From assembly GCA_035578005.1 (NCBI GenBank), contig DATJYK010000131.1:16946-80945 (forward strand): DNA of 64,000 nt, written 5' to 3'. This stretch comes from Gp13-AA77 sp035578005. GTDB lineage: Bacteria; Acidobacteriota; Terriglobia; UBA7540. The notes beneath the pieces are model-generated. The model was not told where the DNA came from. It did not search any database and was given only the letters and a program-made list of their open reading frames with translations. Each line of letters opens with the position of its first letter. Position 1 is the first letter of the stretch. This document shows positions 15,897 through 25,311 of this stretch, piece after piece. The translations under genes and the position numbers were made by a program.

Positions 15897-16064
15897 TGGC
15901 GGGCGCCAGGCGGTACAATGATTTCAAGCGCAGTGGTGAGTGGTTGGTCTAGTGCCTGGTGATTAGCTCGTAGGGCCAGACGCAGTAACTTCACTTGCCT
16001 GCCACTCGCCGCTGCCCACTGCCTTCCTGTGAGGCAGCTTGCGGCGGATGGTGGGGGAGCTTTA

Positions 16065-17372
16065 ATGAGAACCGAAGAGCAAGATTTGCAGGAGGCGGTG
16101 GAACTTGAGCCTCCCGAACCCGGGGAACCGCGGCGCGGCAGTAAGACGCGGGTGGTACTCATCGTACTGGTAGCAGCCGCGGGGGTGGCCGCTATCGTGA
16201 CCGCCGGTATCCTGCCGCGCGTCCGCGCTCGCGACGCTGTGCGCGCCGAGACCAACGAACTGGCCGTGGCGTCAGTCTCCGTCGTTCACCTGCAATCGAA
16301 CGAGCAACCGCAGGAAATACGGCTCCCCGCAAACATCCAACCTTATATTTCGGCGCCGATCTTTGCGCGAACCAATGGGTATCTGAAGAAGTGGTACTTT
16401 GACATCGGCGCCCACGTAAAGCAGGGCCAGTTGCTGGCGGATATTGAAACGCCCGAGGTGGACGCCCAGCTTCGCCAGGCGCGAGCGGACTTGGCCACCG
16501 CGCAAGCCAACCTTCACCTTGCCGAGATCACCGCCGCGCGGTACCAGGAACTGTTGAAATCGGACTCCGTCTCGCGACAAGACACCGACAACGCCACCAG
16601 TGACCTCGCCGCCAAGCAGACAACCCTGAAATCCGCCCAGGAGAATGTAAAGCGCCTGGAGGATCTTGTTTCATTCGAAAAGGTGTACGCACCGTTTGAC
16701 GGCGTCATTACGGCCCGCAACACGGACGTCGGCAACCTGATTAACTCCGGCGCCGGCTCGCCTTCAGCGCAGCTTTTTCAGATGTCCGCCATCGAAACGC
16801 TCAGGGTGTACGTTAGCGTGCCCCAAATTTACTCGCCGGCCGCCCGCGTAGGTCTGCTGGTCGACCTGACATTGCCTCAATACCCGGAAAAGCGCTTCAC
16901 TGGCAAATTGGTCCGCACCGCCGAGGCCATCGATCCGGCTTCGCGCACCTTGCTGGTAGAGATCGACGTGAAGAACCCCACCGGCGAATTACTACCGGGC
17001 GCCTATGCGGAAGCGCACTTGAAGTTGCCCGTAAGCGGACAGGTCCACCTTCTGCCCGTTACCGCACTTATTTTTCGTTCCGCGGGCCTGCAAGTGGCGA
17101 CCGTTGACGACGGCAAGCATGCGGTGCTGAAGCAAGTTCAGCTCGGCCGCGATTACGGCAATCAAGTGGAAGTGATCTCCGGCCTCAGCAGCGGTGACGT
17201 CGTAATTGTGAACCCCCCTGACTCTCTGGTGAACGGCGAAGAGGTGCGTCCTGTGGAACAGACTTCTGAAGCCGGGCAGCCCACAGGTGCAACCGGGACA
17301 GCAGGGCAACCAGGGAATGAACAGCAGGAGGGCAAGGGCGGCCCACAGCCCGGCAGCGGAGGGCAGCGGTGA
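16065..17372 (+). CDS. RND efflux periplasmic adaptor (membrane fusion protein)
   Basis: About 435 residues from the ATG at 16065, which follows GGGGGAGC; the GTG at 16029 is less likely. One N-terminal membrane anchor (VLIVLVAAAGVAAIVTAGIL) is followed by the lipoyl half-motif (GYLKKWYFDIGAHVKQGQLL), a long alpha-hairpin (about 130-210, rich in Ala, Gln and Asp), the second lipoyl half (APFDGVITARNTDVGNLI) and beta-barrel and membrane-proximal domains. The C-terminus is Gly/Gln-rich. The adaptor bridges the permease and the outer-membrane channel. Its stop codon overlaps the channel start (GTGA). Confidence 0.92.
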   Translation: MRTEEQDLQEAVELEPPEPGEPRRGSKTRVVLIVLVAAAGVAAIVTAGILPRVRARDAVRAETNELAVASVSVVHLQSNEQPQEIRLPANIQPYISAPIFARTNGYLKKWYFDIGAHVKQGQLLADIETPEVDAQLRQARADLATAQANLHLAEITAARYQELLKSDSVSRQDTDNATSDLAAKQTTLKSAQENVKRLEDLVSFEKVYAPFDGVITARNTDVGNLINSGAGSPSAQLFQMSAIETLRVYVSVPQIYSPAARVGLLVDLTLPQYPEKRFTGKLVRTAEAIDPASRTLLVEIDVKNPTGELLPGAYAEAHLKLPVSGQVHLLPVTALIFRSAGLQVATVDDGKHAVLKQVQLGRDYGNQVEVISGLSSGDVVIVNPPDSLVNGEEVRPVEQTSEAGQPTGATGTAGQPGNEQQEGKGGPQPGSGGQR

Positions 17373-18883
17373 ACGGGACGCAGTTGCGAATACCGAACCC
17401 CGAACCCCGTGTAGGTGGCGCGGAGAGCCGTTGGGTTCCACTCGCTGCGCTCGTCTCCTCGCTCCTGGTTACCGCTGGCTGTGTGGTGGGACCAAATTAC
17501 AAGCGGCCCGGTGTTACCGTTCCTCCCGCTTACAAGGAAGGCGGCAGTACAGCTACCCAGGCAAGCACACAAAACCTGCAAGAGAAATGGTGGGAGGTTT
17601 TCGGAGATCCGCAGCTCAATAGCCTGGAAGATCAAATCAGGATCTCTAACCAAAACCTCAAAGCGAGCGAAGCGCAGTACCGGCAAGCGCGCGCCCTGGT
17701 GCGGCTCTACCGGGCCGAGTACTATCCGACTGCGACAGTGACCCCGTCGATCTCACGCATCAGGAACTCAGACAACAAACCGCCGCGCAGCGCGCTCTCG
17801 GGCAAAAGCTTTAATGACTTTGTGCTGGTGGGCGATCTCTCTTACGAAGTCGACGCCTGGGGCCGCGTGCGCCGGACGGTGGAGGCCGCCCGGGCCAACG
17901 TCGAGGCCAGCGCCGCCGATCTCGCCACCGTCAACCTGAGTGTGCAATCCGAGGTCGCCTTCGACTATTTCGAGCTGCGCAGCGCCGACGCCCAGAAGAA
18001 GCTGCTCGATTCCACGGTCGGGGACTTCGAGAAGAGCCTGCAGCTCACGGAAAATCGCCACACCGGAGGACTGGCTTCCGACCTGGACGTGCAGCAGGCC
18101 CGCACCCAGTTGGAGACGACGCGCGCCGAGGCTACTGATGTAGGCGTCGCGCGGGCTCAGTTCGAGCATGCCATCGCGGTGCTGATCGGCAAACCGCCCT
18201 CGAGCTTCAGTCTGGCGTTCTCGCCGGTCACCGGCCCCGCGCCCGCGGTCCCGCTGGGGCTACCTTCACAGTTGCTCGAACGCCGCCCGGACGTGGCTGC
18301 GACCGAACGCCAAATGGCGGCCGCCAACGCGCAAATTGGCATCGCCAAGGCTGCGTACTTTCCGGCGATCACCCTGGGTGCGGCGGGCGGGTTTGAGAGC
18401 GGCACGCTGGGAACTCTGTTTCAGGGTCCGGGTCTCTTTTACTCGTTGGGTGCCGCGGCCGCTCAGACCGTGTTCGACGCGGGCCAGCGCCGAGCCAACG
18501 TGGAAGCCCAGCAAGCCGCCTACGATCAAACGGTGGCCAATTATCGCCAGACGGTCCTTACGGCGTTTCAGGACGTCGAGGACAATCTGGCGGCGTTGCG
18601 CATCCTGGAGCAGGAGGCTAAGACGCAGGACGTTGCGGTAGAGGCAGCGCGGCGCTCGGTTGTTCTTTCGACGAATCAGTACAAGGGCGGCGTCACCAGT
18701 TACCTGACCGTGCTCACCGCTCAAAGCGCAGCCCTCGCGGATGAGCGCTCCGCCGTCGACATTTTGCGGCGCCGCATGGACGCAAGCGTGCTCCTGATGA
18801 AGGCGCTGGGCGGCGGATGGGACGTGACCACCAACATTCCCCGGGCGGATGCGCTGGCGGGCGCTCCGAGCGGCGGGAGATGA
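17369..18883 (+). CDS. RND efflux outer-membrane lipoprotein channel (OprM/NodT family)
   Basis: A 504-residue TolC-superfamily protein from a GTG overlapping the adaptor stop. A hydrophobic signal ends in a lipobox (LLVTAGC), followed by the NodT-type start VVGPNYKRPGVTVPPAY, so the mature protein is probably a lipoprotein. Two repeats of long helices and beta strands are visible (WWEVFGDPQLNSL, LSYEVDAWGRVRRTVEAARA, LLERRPDVAATERQMAAANA, ALGGGWD). The channel completes an export path across both membranes. The N-terminal 20 residues before the hydrophobic stretch are unusually long, and a later start remains possible. Confidence 0.9.
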   Translation: MNGTQLRIPNPEPRVGGAESRWVPLAALVSSLLVTAGCVVGPNYKRPGVTVPPAYKEGGSTATQASTQNLQEKWWEVFGDPQLNSLEDQIRISNQNLKASEAQYRQARALVRLYRAEYYPTATVTPSISRIRNSDNKPPRSALSGKSFNDFVLVGDLSYEVDAWGRVRRTVEAARANVEASAADLATVNLSVQSEVAFDYFELRSADAQKKLLDSTVGDFEKSLQLTENRHTGGLASDLDVQQARTQLETTRAEATDVGVARAQFEHAIAVLIGKPPSSFSLAFSPVTGPAPAVPLGLPSQLLERRPDVAATERQMAAANAQIGIAKAAYFPAITLGAAGGFESGTLGTLFQGPGLFYSLGAAAAQTVFDAGQRRANVEAQQAAYDQTVANYRQTVLTAFQDVEDNLAALRILEQEAKTQDVAVEAARRSVVLSTNQYKGGVTSYLTVLTAQSAALADERSAVDILRRRMDASVLLMKALGGGWDVTTNIPRADALAGAPSGGR

Positions 18884-18933
18884 ATCGGACTTCGGGATGG
18901 TGCCATAGTTAACTAGCCTAGATGACGCTCAGC

Positions 18934-19734
18934 TCAGCACTGCCGCTTCAGCGCTTCGAATAGTTTCTCAAGCTCAATCACAGCCAGTTGCTCTGCGCGC
19001 GCGTTTTCACTGATGTTGAGACCGCGCAGCGCCTCGCGGACCCGGACCGTTCCATAAGCTGAGCTGAGGTTGTTCGAGAGCTTCTTCCGCTTCTGGCCAA
19101 AGCCAAGCTTCACGAACTCGAGAAACGCGCTGCGTTCGCCAACAGTGGGCAGCATCCCGCTCATATCAAAGGTGACGAAAGCAGAGAACACAGCCGGCGG
19201 CGGCGTGAAGGCTCCGGGTGGAATGCTGAAGGCTACCCGAGGACAGGTGCACGTTTGCACCAGCACACTCAAATAGCCGTAGTCTCGCGAGCCCGGCTTG
19301 GCGGCGATGCGGAGAGCGACTTCCCGCTGCACCACGAAAGCCATGCCGCTGAGATGGTCTCCGAATTGAAGCAGACGGTGCAGGATCGGCGAGGTAATGT
19401 AGTAGGGAAGATTGCCGAAAACGAAAGCGCGCTCCACTCCATGGCGCCGGCAAACCTCGGCGATGTCCAATTCCAGGATGTCACCTTGTAGAATCTCAAC
19501 GTGGTTGCTCGTGCCAAACCGAGCCTTGAGCTGCTCCGCCAGCGAGGCATCCAGCTCTACGGCGACCACCTGTCCCGCACGCTCCGCAATGAGCCCTGTC
19601 ATGGCCCCGCGACCGGCGCCGATCTCGATCACCAGGTCACCAGTACCGATTGGCAGGGCTTCGGCCACACGAAGACGATAGCGATCGCTGGTGAGGAAAT
19701 GCTGGCCGAGTTTGGGGCGACGGACGGTGGACAA
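18934..19734 (-). CDS. rsmA: 16S rRNA dimethyladenosine transferase RsmA (KsgA)
   Basis: A 266-residue enzyme from a TTG start. It has the family opening KLGQHFL, SAM-binding motif I (VIEIGAGRGAMTGLI), the acidic motif VAVELD and the catalytic NLPY (NLPYYITSPILHRLL). It dimethylates two adjacent adenines in helix 45 of 16S rRNA late in small-subunit assembly. It is the last gene of the minus-strand signalling and lipid-transport cluster, 13 bp after the histidine kinase. That position looks incidental to its housekeeping role. It converges on the efflux operon. Confidence 0.95.
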   Translation of the reverse strand: MSTVRRPKLGQHFLTSDRYRLRVAEALPIGTGDLVIEIGAGRGAMTGLIAERAGQVVAVELDASLAEQLKARFGTSNHVEILQGDILELDIAEVCRRHGVERAFVFGNLPYYITSPILHRLLQFGDHLSGMAFVVQREVALRIAAKPGSRDYGYLSVLVQTCTCPRVAFSIPPGAFTPPPAVFSAFVTFDMSGMLPTVGERSAFLEFVKLGFGQKRKKLSNNLSSAYGTVRVREALRGLNISENARAEQLAVIELEKLFEALKRQC

Positions 19735-19747
19735 GGTCCAGGCGAGA

Positions 19748-21175
19748 TTATTGGGTTCTCGGTTGGGTCAAAGGGAGGCGCACCTGAAATCGGGTGTCGC
19801 CGGGCTGCGATTCCACGCTGATCGTACCGTGATGGTTTCGGATGATGCGGCAGGCGGTATCGAGGCCGAGACCGGTGCCGTCACCGACACCCTTGGTGGT
19901 AAAGAACGGATCGAAGATGCGCGCCTGTATCTCATTGGGAATTCCAGGACCATTGTCGCCGATTTCGACGATTACCCCATCAATGTCGCGGGCAGTGCGG
20001 ACGCGCAGCTCGCCTTGGGTTCCCATGGCGTCGAGGGCGTTGTCGATGAGGTTCGTCCACACCTGATTCAGTTCGCCCCCGTAAGCGCACACGCGCGGCA
20101 GGTCAGGGGTGTAGTCCCGCACCAGCTTCATGCTACCTTTCAGGCGGCTGCCGAAAATCAGCAGCGTGTTGTCGAGACCCTGGTGAATATCGACCTCCTG
20201 GATGGGAGTCTGATCCATGTAAGAGTACTCTTTGATGGCCCGCACCAGGTCCGAAATGCGGCGAGTGCTGTTGTCGATCTCGCGGACCAATCCGTAAATT
20301 ACCAGGATGGAGACAACTCTGGCGAGCGCCGGGCCCAACATGGCGTCCGCGATCTCTGTGGAGAGACCCTGCAGCTTACTGTTGTCGACGCACCACTCGG
20401 CGAGAACAGGAGCGATCTTCCACGCCTCCTGCACGTGGTGCGCTTCCAGCCACTCGGTGATACGCTCTTCGCGATCGCTGAGTTCGAGCGGATCGGGTGA
20501 CAGGGAAGGCACGTTTTGCCACGCATCGCGCTCGAAACGCGCGATCACTTCGCGTTGCGCGTTGGTGAGGGATTGTTGAAGAAGCCGAAGGCTCGCGTCC
20601 CGCACCGCCTCAAGCGCTTCGAGCATACTGCTCGAGGCGCGCCGCGCTGCCGCCGCAGGGTTGTTCAACTCATGCGCGAGTCCGGCGGAGAGCTTTCCGA
20701 GCGCCATAAGCTTGTCGCGCTGCGTCTCCATTCGGGTGGTTTCCCGGATGCGGTCAGACATAAGCGCCACCAGCCGCTTGCCGAGCTCGGGCATGCGGTG
20801 CATCATCTCAGGGAAGATATCCTTGTGGAGCCGAAGCATCCTGCTTGCCAGCACAGCGCGGCCGGTACCCCGGAAGTGTGTCAGCCTTGAGTAGGGGAGC
20901 AGGCCTGTAACTTCCCCGGCGGTGACGGTAAATATGGGACCATCGGGGATGTCCTGGCGCTGCCAGCGCAGTTCCCCCTGCAAGAGAACAACGAGGTGCT
21001 CGACCGGGTTTCCCTCGCGCCCGAAAACCTCGCCCGGCTCGAGGCGAACTTCGTCGAATTTTCCGGCGAGCCAGTCGAGTTGATCCTCCGGAAGGCCGTC
21101 GAACACCGCAATCTTTCGAAGGTCATCCACCACGGACTGGACCTGTTCTCTGCTGATCTCGTGCGTCTGTGCCAT
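19748..21175 (-). CDS. Cyclic-nucleotide-binding-domain sensor histidine kinase
   Basis: A 475-residue soluble kinase. Residues about 22-135 form a Crp-like nucleotide-binding fold (IAVFDGLPEDQLDWLAG, LEPGEVFGREG, HLVVLLQGEL). The phosphoacceptor His168 lies in LSAGLAHELNNPAAAARR. The ATPase domain shows the N box (NQVWTNLIDNALDAM), the G1 box (EIGDNGPGIP), the F box (FDPFFTTK) and the G2 box (GTGLGLD). No membrane segment is seen, so the signal is cytoplasmic, perhaps a cyclic nucleotide, though the sensor domain lacks an obvious Crp-type phosphate cassette. Only 3 bp separate it from the upstream REC-reductase fusion, its likely partner. Confidence 0.9.
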   Translation of the reverse strand: MAQTHEISREQVQSVVDDLRKIAVFDGLPEDQLDWLAGKFDEVRLEPGEVFGREGNPVEHLVVLLQGELRWQRQDIPDGPIFTVTAGEVTGLLPYSRLTHFRGTGRAVLASRMLRLHKDIFPEMMHRMPELGKRLVALMSDRIRETTRMETQRDKLMALGKLSAGLAHELNNPAAAARRASSSMLEALEAVRDASLRLLQQSLTNAQREVIARFERDAWQNVPSLSPDPLELSDREERITEWLEAHHVQEAWKIAPVLAEWCVDNSKLQGLSTEIADAMLGPALARVVSILVIYGLVREIDNSTRRISDLVRAIKEYSYMDQTPIQEVDIHQGLDNTLLIFGSRLKGSMKLVRDYTPDLPRVCAYGGELNQVWTNLIDNALDAMGTQGELRVRTARDIDGVIVEIGDNGPGIPNEIQARIFDPFFTTKGVGDGTGLGLDTACRIIRNHHGTISVESQPGDTRFQVRLPLTQPRTQ

Positions 21176-21178
21176 GTT

Positions 21179-22849
21179 TCAGACCGAGCTCAAGTATTGG
21201 TGCACAAACTGAACGGCGTTCGCACCCTCGCCCACACCTGAAGCCACCCGTTTTATCGACCCATGACGTACATCGCCTGCCACAAAAATGCCTGGGACGC
21301 TCGTCTCGAGCAGCCACGGGTACCGGTCCAGAGGCCAGCCGGCGGGACGCTTGCCGTCACGCACAAGGTCCGGCCCCGAGAGAATAAAGCCGCGATTATC
21401 GCGTTCCACCACGCCAGCCAACCAATCCGTACAGGGCGCCGCACCAATGAAGGTGAAGAGCGAGTGGGCCGGCACCGCCTGCCTCTCGCCGCTGGCTGAG
21501 CACAATACGGAGATGGACTCCAGCCGATCGGTGCCATGGACCTCCACCACCTGGCTGTGGGTTTCCACATGAATGTTCTCCGTGCTCCGAATCTGGTCGA
21601 TCAAGTACTGCGACATGGTGGCCGAAAGAGAGGGCCCTCTGGCCAGGATGATGACGCGGCGGGCATATCTTGAAAAATACATCGCCGCCTGACCTGCGGA
21701 GTTTGCCGCGCCAACAATGTAAATGTCCTCGCCGCGACAAGAATCGCCTTCCGTCATGGCAGCGCCGTAGTAGACACCGGCTCCCTGTAACCGGTCCATG
21801 CCCGGCACGTCGAGCTTGCGATAAGACACGCCGGTCGCGATCACCAGAGCCTTACACCCGATTTCAGTTCCATCGGCCAGCGTCACCATTTTCGCCGGCC
21901 CTTCCACTCGCAGCCGCGTGACCTCCTGAGGCGCCAGAATTTCGACGCCGAAGCGCTTCGCCTGCGCCACCGCACGCCGAGCCAAGTCCCCGCCGCTCAA
22001 GCCGGACGGGAAACCCAGGTAATTCTCGATCCGCGAGCTCATGCCTGCCTGGCCTCCGGGCGCCTCACGCTCCACCATCACCGTGCGGAGCCCCTCCGAT
22101 GCTCCGTAGACACCGGCCGCGAGCCCTGCCGGCCCTCCACCCACGATCATCAGGTCGTAGAACGCGGTCTGGGCGTGTGTGCTGAGGCCGAGCGCAACAG
22201 CCATTTCCGCCGGCGACGGATCCGATAGAGCTTCTCCCGTCGGAAATAACACCAGCGGCAGTTTGGACGTGTCCACTCCTCCGTTCCCGCTCGCGGCCCG
22301 AACCTCGGCTGCATTGGCCGGAGCCTCCACGTCAATCCAGCGATAAGGAACTTGCTGACGCGCCAGAAAGTCCCGAACCGTGTATGTGCGGGGTGACCAC
22401 CGATGGCCGAGCACGCGCACGCCGTCAAAAGGCGGCCGGAACGAAGCCTGCCAGTCTTCAAGCAAGTCGTCGAGCACCGGGTAAAGCTGTTCCTCCGGCG
22501 GATCCCAGGGTTTCAGCAGGTAGTGATGAATCTTGGCCTGATTGATGGCCCGGATGGCGGCGTCAGTATCCGCGTAAGCGGTGAGAAGGACGCGCCGGGC
22601 GTCAGGATAGACATCCATTGCCTGGCTGATGAATTCGACCCCGGTCATCTGCGGCATGCGCTGGTCAGACAGCAGCAGGCTTACAACGTTATTCCTCTGC
22701 TTAAGGCCCTTTAAGGCGTCGAGCGCCGAGGCTCCCGAATCAGCCCGCATCACCCGGTAGTGTTCGGCATAGTGCCGGCGCAGGTCGCGTTCGACGGCGC
22801 GCAACACTTCAGGATCATCGTCGACGGCCAGCAGAACAGGTTTTGGCAT
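21179..22849 (-). CDS. Fused response regulator / thioredoxin-reductase-like flavoprotein without CxxC
   Basis: About 556 residues from the ATG at 22849, which has a GGCGGAG ribosome site; a TTG 21 bp upstream is less likely. Residues 1-135 are a receiver domain with acidic pocket Asp10-12, phosphoacceptor Asp62 (LLLSDQRMP) and Lys113. A glutaredoxin-like segment follows (about 145-215), without an active-site Cys. From 230 on it is a thioredoxin-reductase-like flavoprotein: FAD motif IVGGGPAGLAAG and a second dinucleotide motif IVGAANSAGQAAM. Where bacterial TrxR has CATC, this protein has YGAAMTEG, so the disulfide centre is gone. It cannot act as an ordinary thioredoxin reductase; NAD(P)H-driven electron transfer or redox sensing linked to phosphorylation is inferred. 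The next gene encodes its probable kinase. Confidence 0.88.
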   Translation of the reverse strand: MPKPVLLAVDDDPEVLRAVERDLRRHYAEHYRVMRADSGASALDALKGLKQRNNVVSLLLSDQRMPQMTGVEFISQAMDVYPDARRVLLTAYADTDAAIRAINQAKIHHYLLKPWDPPEEQLYPVLDDLLEDWQASFRPPFDGVRVLGHRWSPRTYTVRDFLARQQVPYRWIDVEAPANAAEVRAASGNGGVDTSKLPLVLFPTGEALSDPSPAEMAVALGLSTHAQTAFYDLMIVGGGPAGLAAGVYGASEGLRTVMVEREAPGGQAGMSSRIENYLGFPSGLSGGDLARRAVAQAKRFGVEILAPQEVTRLRVEGPAKMVTLADGTEIGCKALVIATGVSYRKLDVPGMDRLQGAGVYYGAAMTEGDSCRGEDIYIVGAANSAGQAAMYFSRYARRVIILARGPSLSATMSQYLIDQIRSTENIHVETHSQVVEVHGTDRLESISVLCSASGERQAVPAHSLFTFIGAAPCTDWLAGVVERDNRGFILSGPDLVRDGKRPAGWPLDRYPWLLETSVPGIFVAGDVRHGSIKRVASGVGEGANAVQFVHQYLSSV

Positions 22850-22871
22850 TCGGCTCCGCCTGTATATCAAA

Positions 22872-23642
22872 CTACTGCATTACGCGCTGAAGCACCACTA
22901 GGGTTTCATCGTCCCGCCGCGGCCCATTACCGCGAAAGGCCGCTGCGCCCGCCGTCAAGGCACGGCTCACTTGAGCCGGCGAATCAACCTCAACGCCACG
23001 CGCCAGGTTCAGCAGACCGCGCTGCCCGAGCTCGTTTCCCGAGACGTCCATCGCCTCCGTAATTCCGTCCGTGTAAAGAACTAGCACGTCGTTGGCGCCC
23101 AGCCGCACGGCAGTCTGGGAATAGGTCGTTCCTGGAATCAAACCGAGCGGCAGTCCTTCGACATCAACAGCAAAAGGAGTTCCGTCCTCCAACAAATCCC
23201 AGGAGCGACCTCCGGCGTGGTACCAGAGAACCGGCAGATGGCCGGCATTGCTAAACAGCAACTCGCCGGTTTCAAAGTAGAAGCCGAGCACTGCAGCCGT
23301 GGCAAAGTGACCGTCCACTGACTCACCTGCAAAAGCCTCATTCACTTCCCGCATTAGAGCAGACTGATCCCAGTTGTCAGTGTGCCTTTGCAGGACGTGG
23401 CGCAGATTCTCCGCCGTGAAGCTGGCGCTTCTTCCGTGCCCCGCCACGTCCGCAAGAGCGACGCGCGACACCATCCCCTTGCTGCAAACAGACAGGTAAT
23501 GAACATCGCCTCCGCCCGCTCCGGGTTCCAGCGGCTGAGAATAGACCCACCCTGCCAAGCCGGGCAATTCCACGGCATGGTCCTCGCTGCGGTTGCCGCC
23601 CCAAAGCTCGAAACACGTCAGCCGCGAACTGATCTCAGTCAT
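22872..23642 (-). CDS. SpoIIE/RsbU-type PP2C phosphatase
   Basis: A 256-residue PP2C-like Ser/Thr phosphatase without any membrane or sensor domain. The metal-binding acids are in GAGGGDVHYL (Asp46), ALADVAGHG (Asp65), LYTDGITEA and RRDDETLVVL. SpoIIE/RsbU phosphatases dephosphorylate STAS anti-anti-sigma proteins and so oppose an RsbW/SpoIIAB kinase. Both partners occur in the same cluster, at 27171-27494 and 27613-28089. The gene lies between the Mla lipoprotein and the REC-reductase, with spacings of 50 and 22 bp, consistent with co-transcription. Confidence 0.9.
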   Translation of the reverse strand: MTEISSRLTCFELWGGNRSEDHAVELPGLAGWVYSQPLEPGAGGGDVHYLSVCSKGMVSRVALADVAGHGRSASFTAENLRHVLQRHTDNWDQSALMREVNEAFAGESVDGHFATAAVLGFYFETGELLFSNAGHLPVLWYHAGGRSWDLLEDGTPFAVDVEGLPLGLIPGTTYSQTAVRLGANDVLVLYTDGITEAMDVSGNELGQRGLLNLARGVEVDSPAQVSRALTAGAAAFRGNGPRRDDETLVVLQRVMQ

Positions 23643-23692
23643 AGGCGTTCACGCGAGTCTACTTGTTTGGATGAATTCTGACCTTCTTCGGT

Positions 23693-24310
23693 TCAGGACT
23701 TCGCTGGTGGGAGAGAGGAGAAGTACGTATCCAGTCCGGCACTGACCTCAGTGAGGCCTCGATCGAGATTGCGATCGAGCGCGGTCACCACGTCCGGAAC
23801 TTCTTTGCCCGGCACGGGCTCGCTGTGTGAATAGAAGTGCGTCCAGACGATCCTGCCGTCTTTCCGGTCAAGCAAATGGAACTCCATCGTCACCAGCGCG
23901 GAGATATTGCCGGCGTCAACCTCTTCGAAATCGTACAGCCTGCCCTGCAAAACAAACTCGCCTTGCGCTTCGCTGCCCACCTCAGCCACAGATTGAAACC
24001 GCCCGGAGGAGCGAAGTTCGCGGATCAGTGCGAGCTTCACCATCACCTCGGGCGGCTCGACCCAGTAATGATAGTTATAGGTGCCAATCTCGTTCGGCCC
24101 TGAACGGTAGGCAATCGGCGCGTCCCGTAAAATCTCAGGAGCAGTGATGCGGCCGACGAGGAGAGTGACGGGGAAGATGCCTGTCGAGGGCTGAGGCGCC
24201 GTCGGAACCTCCATGGTGTAGTACTTGATGGGGCGTCCGCTCCCACAGGCGCCGAGACCAACGGTTGTGAGCAAGACCGCAATGCAAGGGATCGTTCGAC
24301 GCATGGACAT
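23693..24310 (-). CDS. ABC transport auxiliary lipoprotein (PqiC/LptE-like family)
   Basis: A 205-residue lipoprotein: a signal peptide ends at lipobox LGAC, followed by GSGRPIKYYTMEVP, typical of the ABC-type transport auxiliary component family. These outer-membrane lipoproteins accompany MCE/Mla or Pqi systems and are thought to complete the route between membranes. It lies 13 bp after the MlaD-like gene, so it belongs to this transporter. Two in-frame ATGs (24310 and 24304) are possible starts. Confidence 0.85.
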   Translation of the reverse strand: MSMRRTIPCIAVLLTTVGLGACGSGRPIKYYTMEVPTAPQPSTGIFPVTLLVGRITAPEILRDAPIAYRSGPNEIGTYNYHYWVEPPEVMVKLALIRELRSSGRFQSVAEVGSEAQGEFVLQGRLYDFEEVDAGNISALVTMEFHLLDRKDGRIVWTHFYSHSEPVPGKEVPDVVTALDRNLDRGLTEVSAGLDTYFSSLPPAKS

Positions 24311-24323
24311 CGTGCCCCCCTTC

Positions 24324-25286
24324 CTAATTCTCGCCCGGCTTCCGTTCCTTGGGGTTGGCAGGACGGATCAAGGTGTAAGGCCGCCGCTTGAGGTTTTCGG
24401 TCAGAACCTTCAGATTTTGCGTCGTCACTCGGATATTTTCGAGGATCTCATCAATGTTGTCAGAATTGTAGTCCAGCATTCGATCGAGTTGGTCTATGGT
24501 GGATGACGCCGTCGCGAGCGTTTGCCGCAATTCCACCACGGAACTTCGAAGATCCTGCCGGTTTTCAAGCACGACCGCGTCGATGTGGCCCAGGGTATCA
24601 TTGGCCTCAGCCATCGTTTTCTTCAAGTCATCAAGCAGCGGCGTGAGGCGCGCGCTGGCGGTCTGAACATTATCCAGGGTCCCCGCGATCTTCGGCCGGT
24701 CCTCTGCCAGCATGGCGCTGACGTTGGCCAAGGATGCGCTGACGTTGGCTCGATTGCGATCGTTGAGCAGATCGTTGGCGCGCGCGAGCGTCACCTGCAA
24801 TTCATCGAGGCGCTGATTGAGCTTTTGCAGCGCCTGCTGCACCAGGGGCTGCAAGTTGCCCACCATGTCACCGAGGTCACTAAAGCTCACCGACTGAGCG
24901 GATCTCACCACGCTGCCAGGCGGTGCGAGTGGTGCCTGGCGGGTGCCGGTGGTAAGTTCCACGTAATTGTCACCCAGTGGGCCCAGGCTCGTGATTTTGG
25001 CCAAGCTATCTTCCTTCAAAGGAATGTCCCGGTCGACGCTGTAATCCACTTCGATGCGGGTTGAATCATCGGGATCAACCCGGACGCGTTGGACGGACCC
25101 CGCCTTCATGCCGCCGTATCGCACCGCGGCCCCGGGCTCCAACCCGCCTGCAAACTTGAAATAAGACCGGTGGGGGATGTTACCGCGGGTGAAGGTGCCG
25201 GCGACGGAGAGAGCCGCTATAATGAGCACGGCGGCTGCCACCAGCACGAACAGCCCTACCCACACCTGCTCGGTCCTCGCACTCAT
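24324..25286 (-). CDS. mlaD: MCE-domain protein MlaD-like, periplasmic lipid-binding subunit
   Basis: A 320-residue protein with one N-terminal membrane helix (VGLFVLVAAAVLIIAALSVAG). A single MCE domain occupies about residues 35-115 (SYFKFAGGLEPGAAVRYGG, then ITSLGPLGDNYVEL). A long alpha-helical tail rich in Asn, Leu and Asp (about 140-300) probably forms a helical needle in the hexamer. MCE hexamers form tunnels for phospholipids between inner and outer membranes. The tail is much longer than in E. coli MlaD and closer to Mce/LetB-like forms. It is 25 bp downstream of the ATPase gene. Confidence 0.9.
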   Translation of the reverse strand: MSARTEQVWVGLFVLVAAAVLIIAALSVAGTFTRGNIPHRSYFKFAGGLEPGAAVRYGGMKAGSVQRVRVDPDDSTRIEVDYSVDRDIPLKEDSLAKITSLGPLGDNYVELTTGTRQAPLAPPGSVVRSAQSVSFSDLGDMVGNLQPLVQQALQKLNQRLDELQVTLARANDLLNDRNRANVSASLANVSAMLAEDRPKIAGTLDNVQTASARLTPLLDDLKKTMAEANDTLGHIDAVVLENRQDLRSSVVELRQTLATASSTIDQLDRMLDYNSDNIDEILENIRVTTQNLKVLTENLKRRPYTLIRPANPKERKPGEN

Positions 25287-25311
25287 CCCGTTCTCCTGCC
25301 TCTGGCACCCT

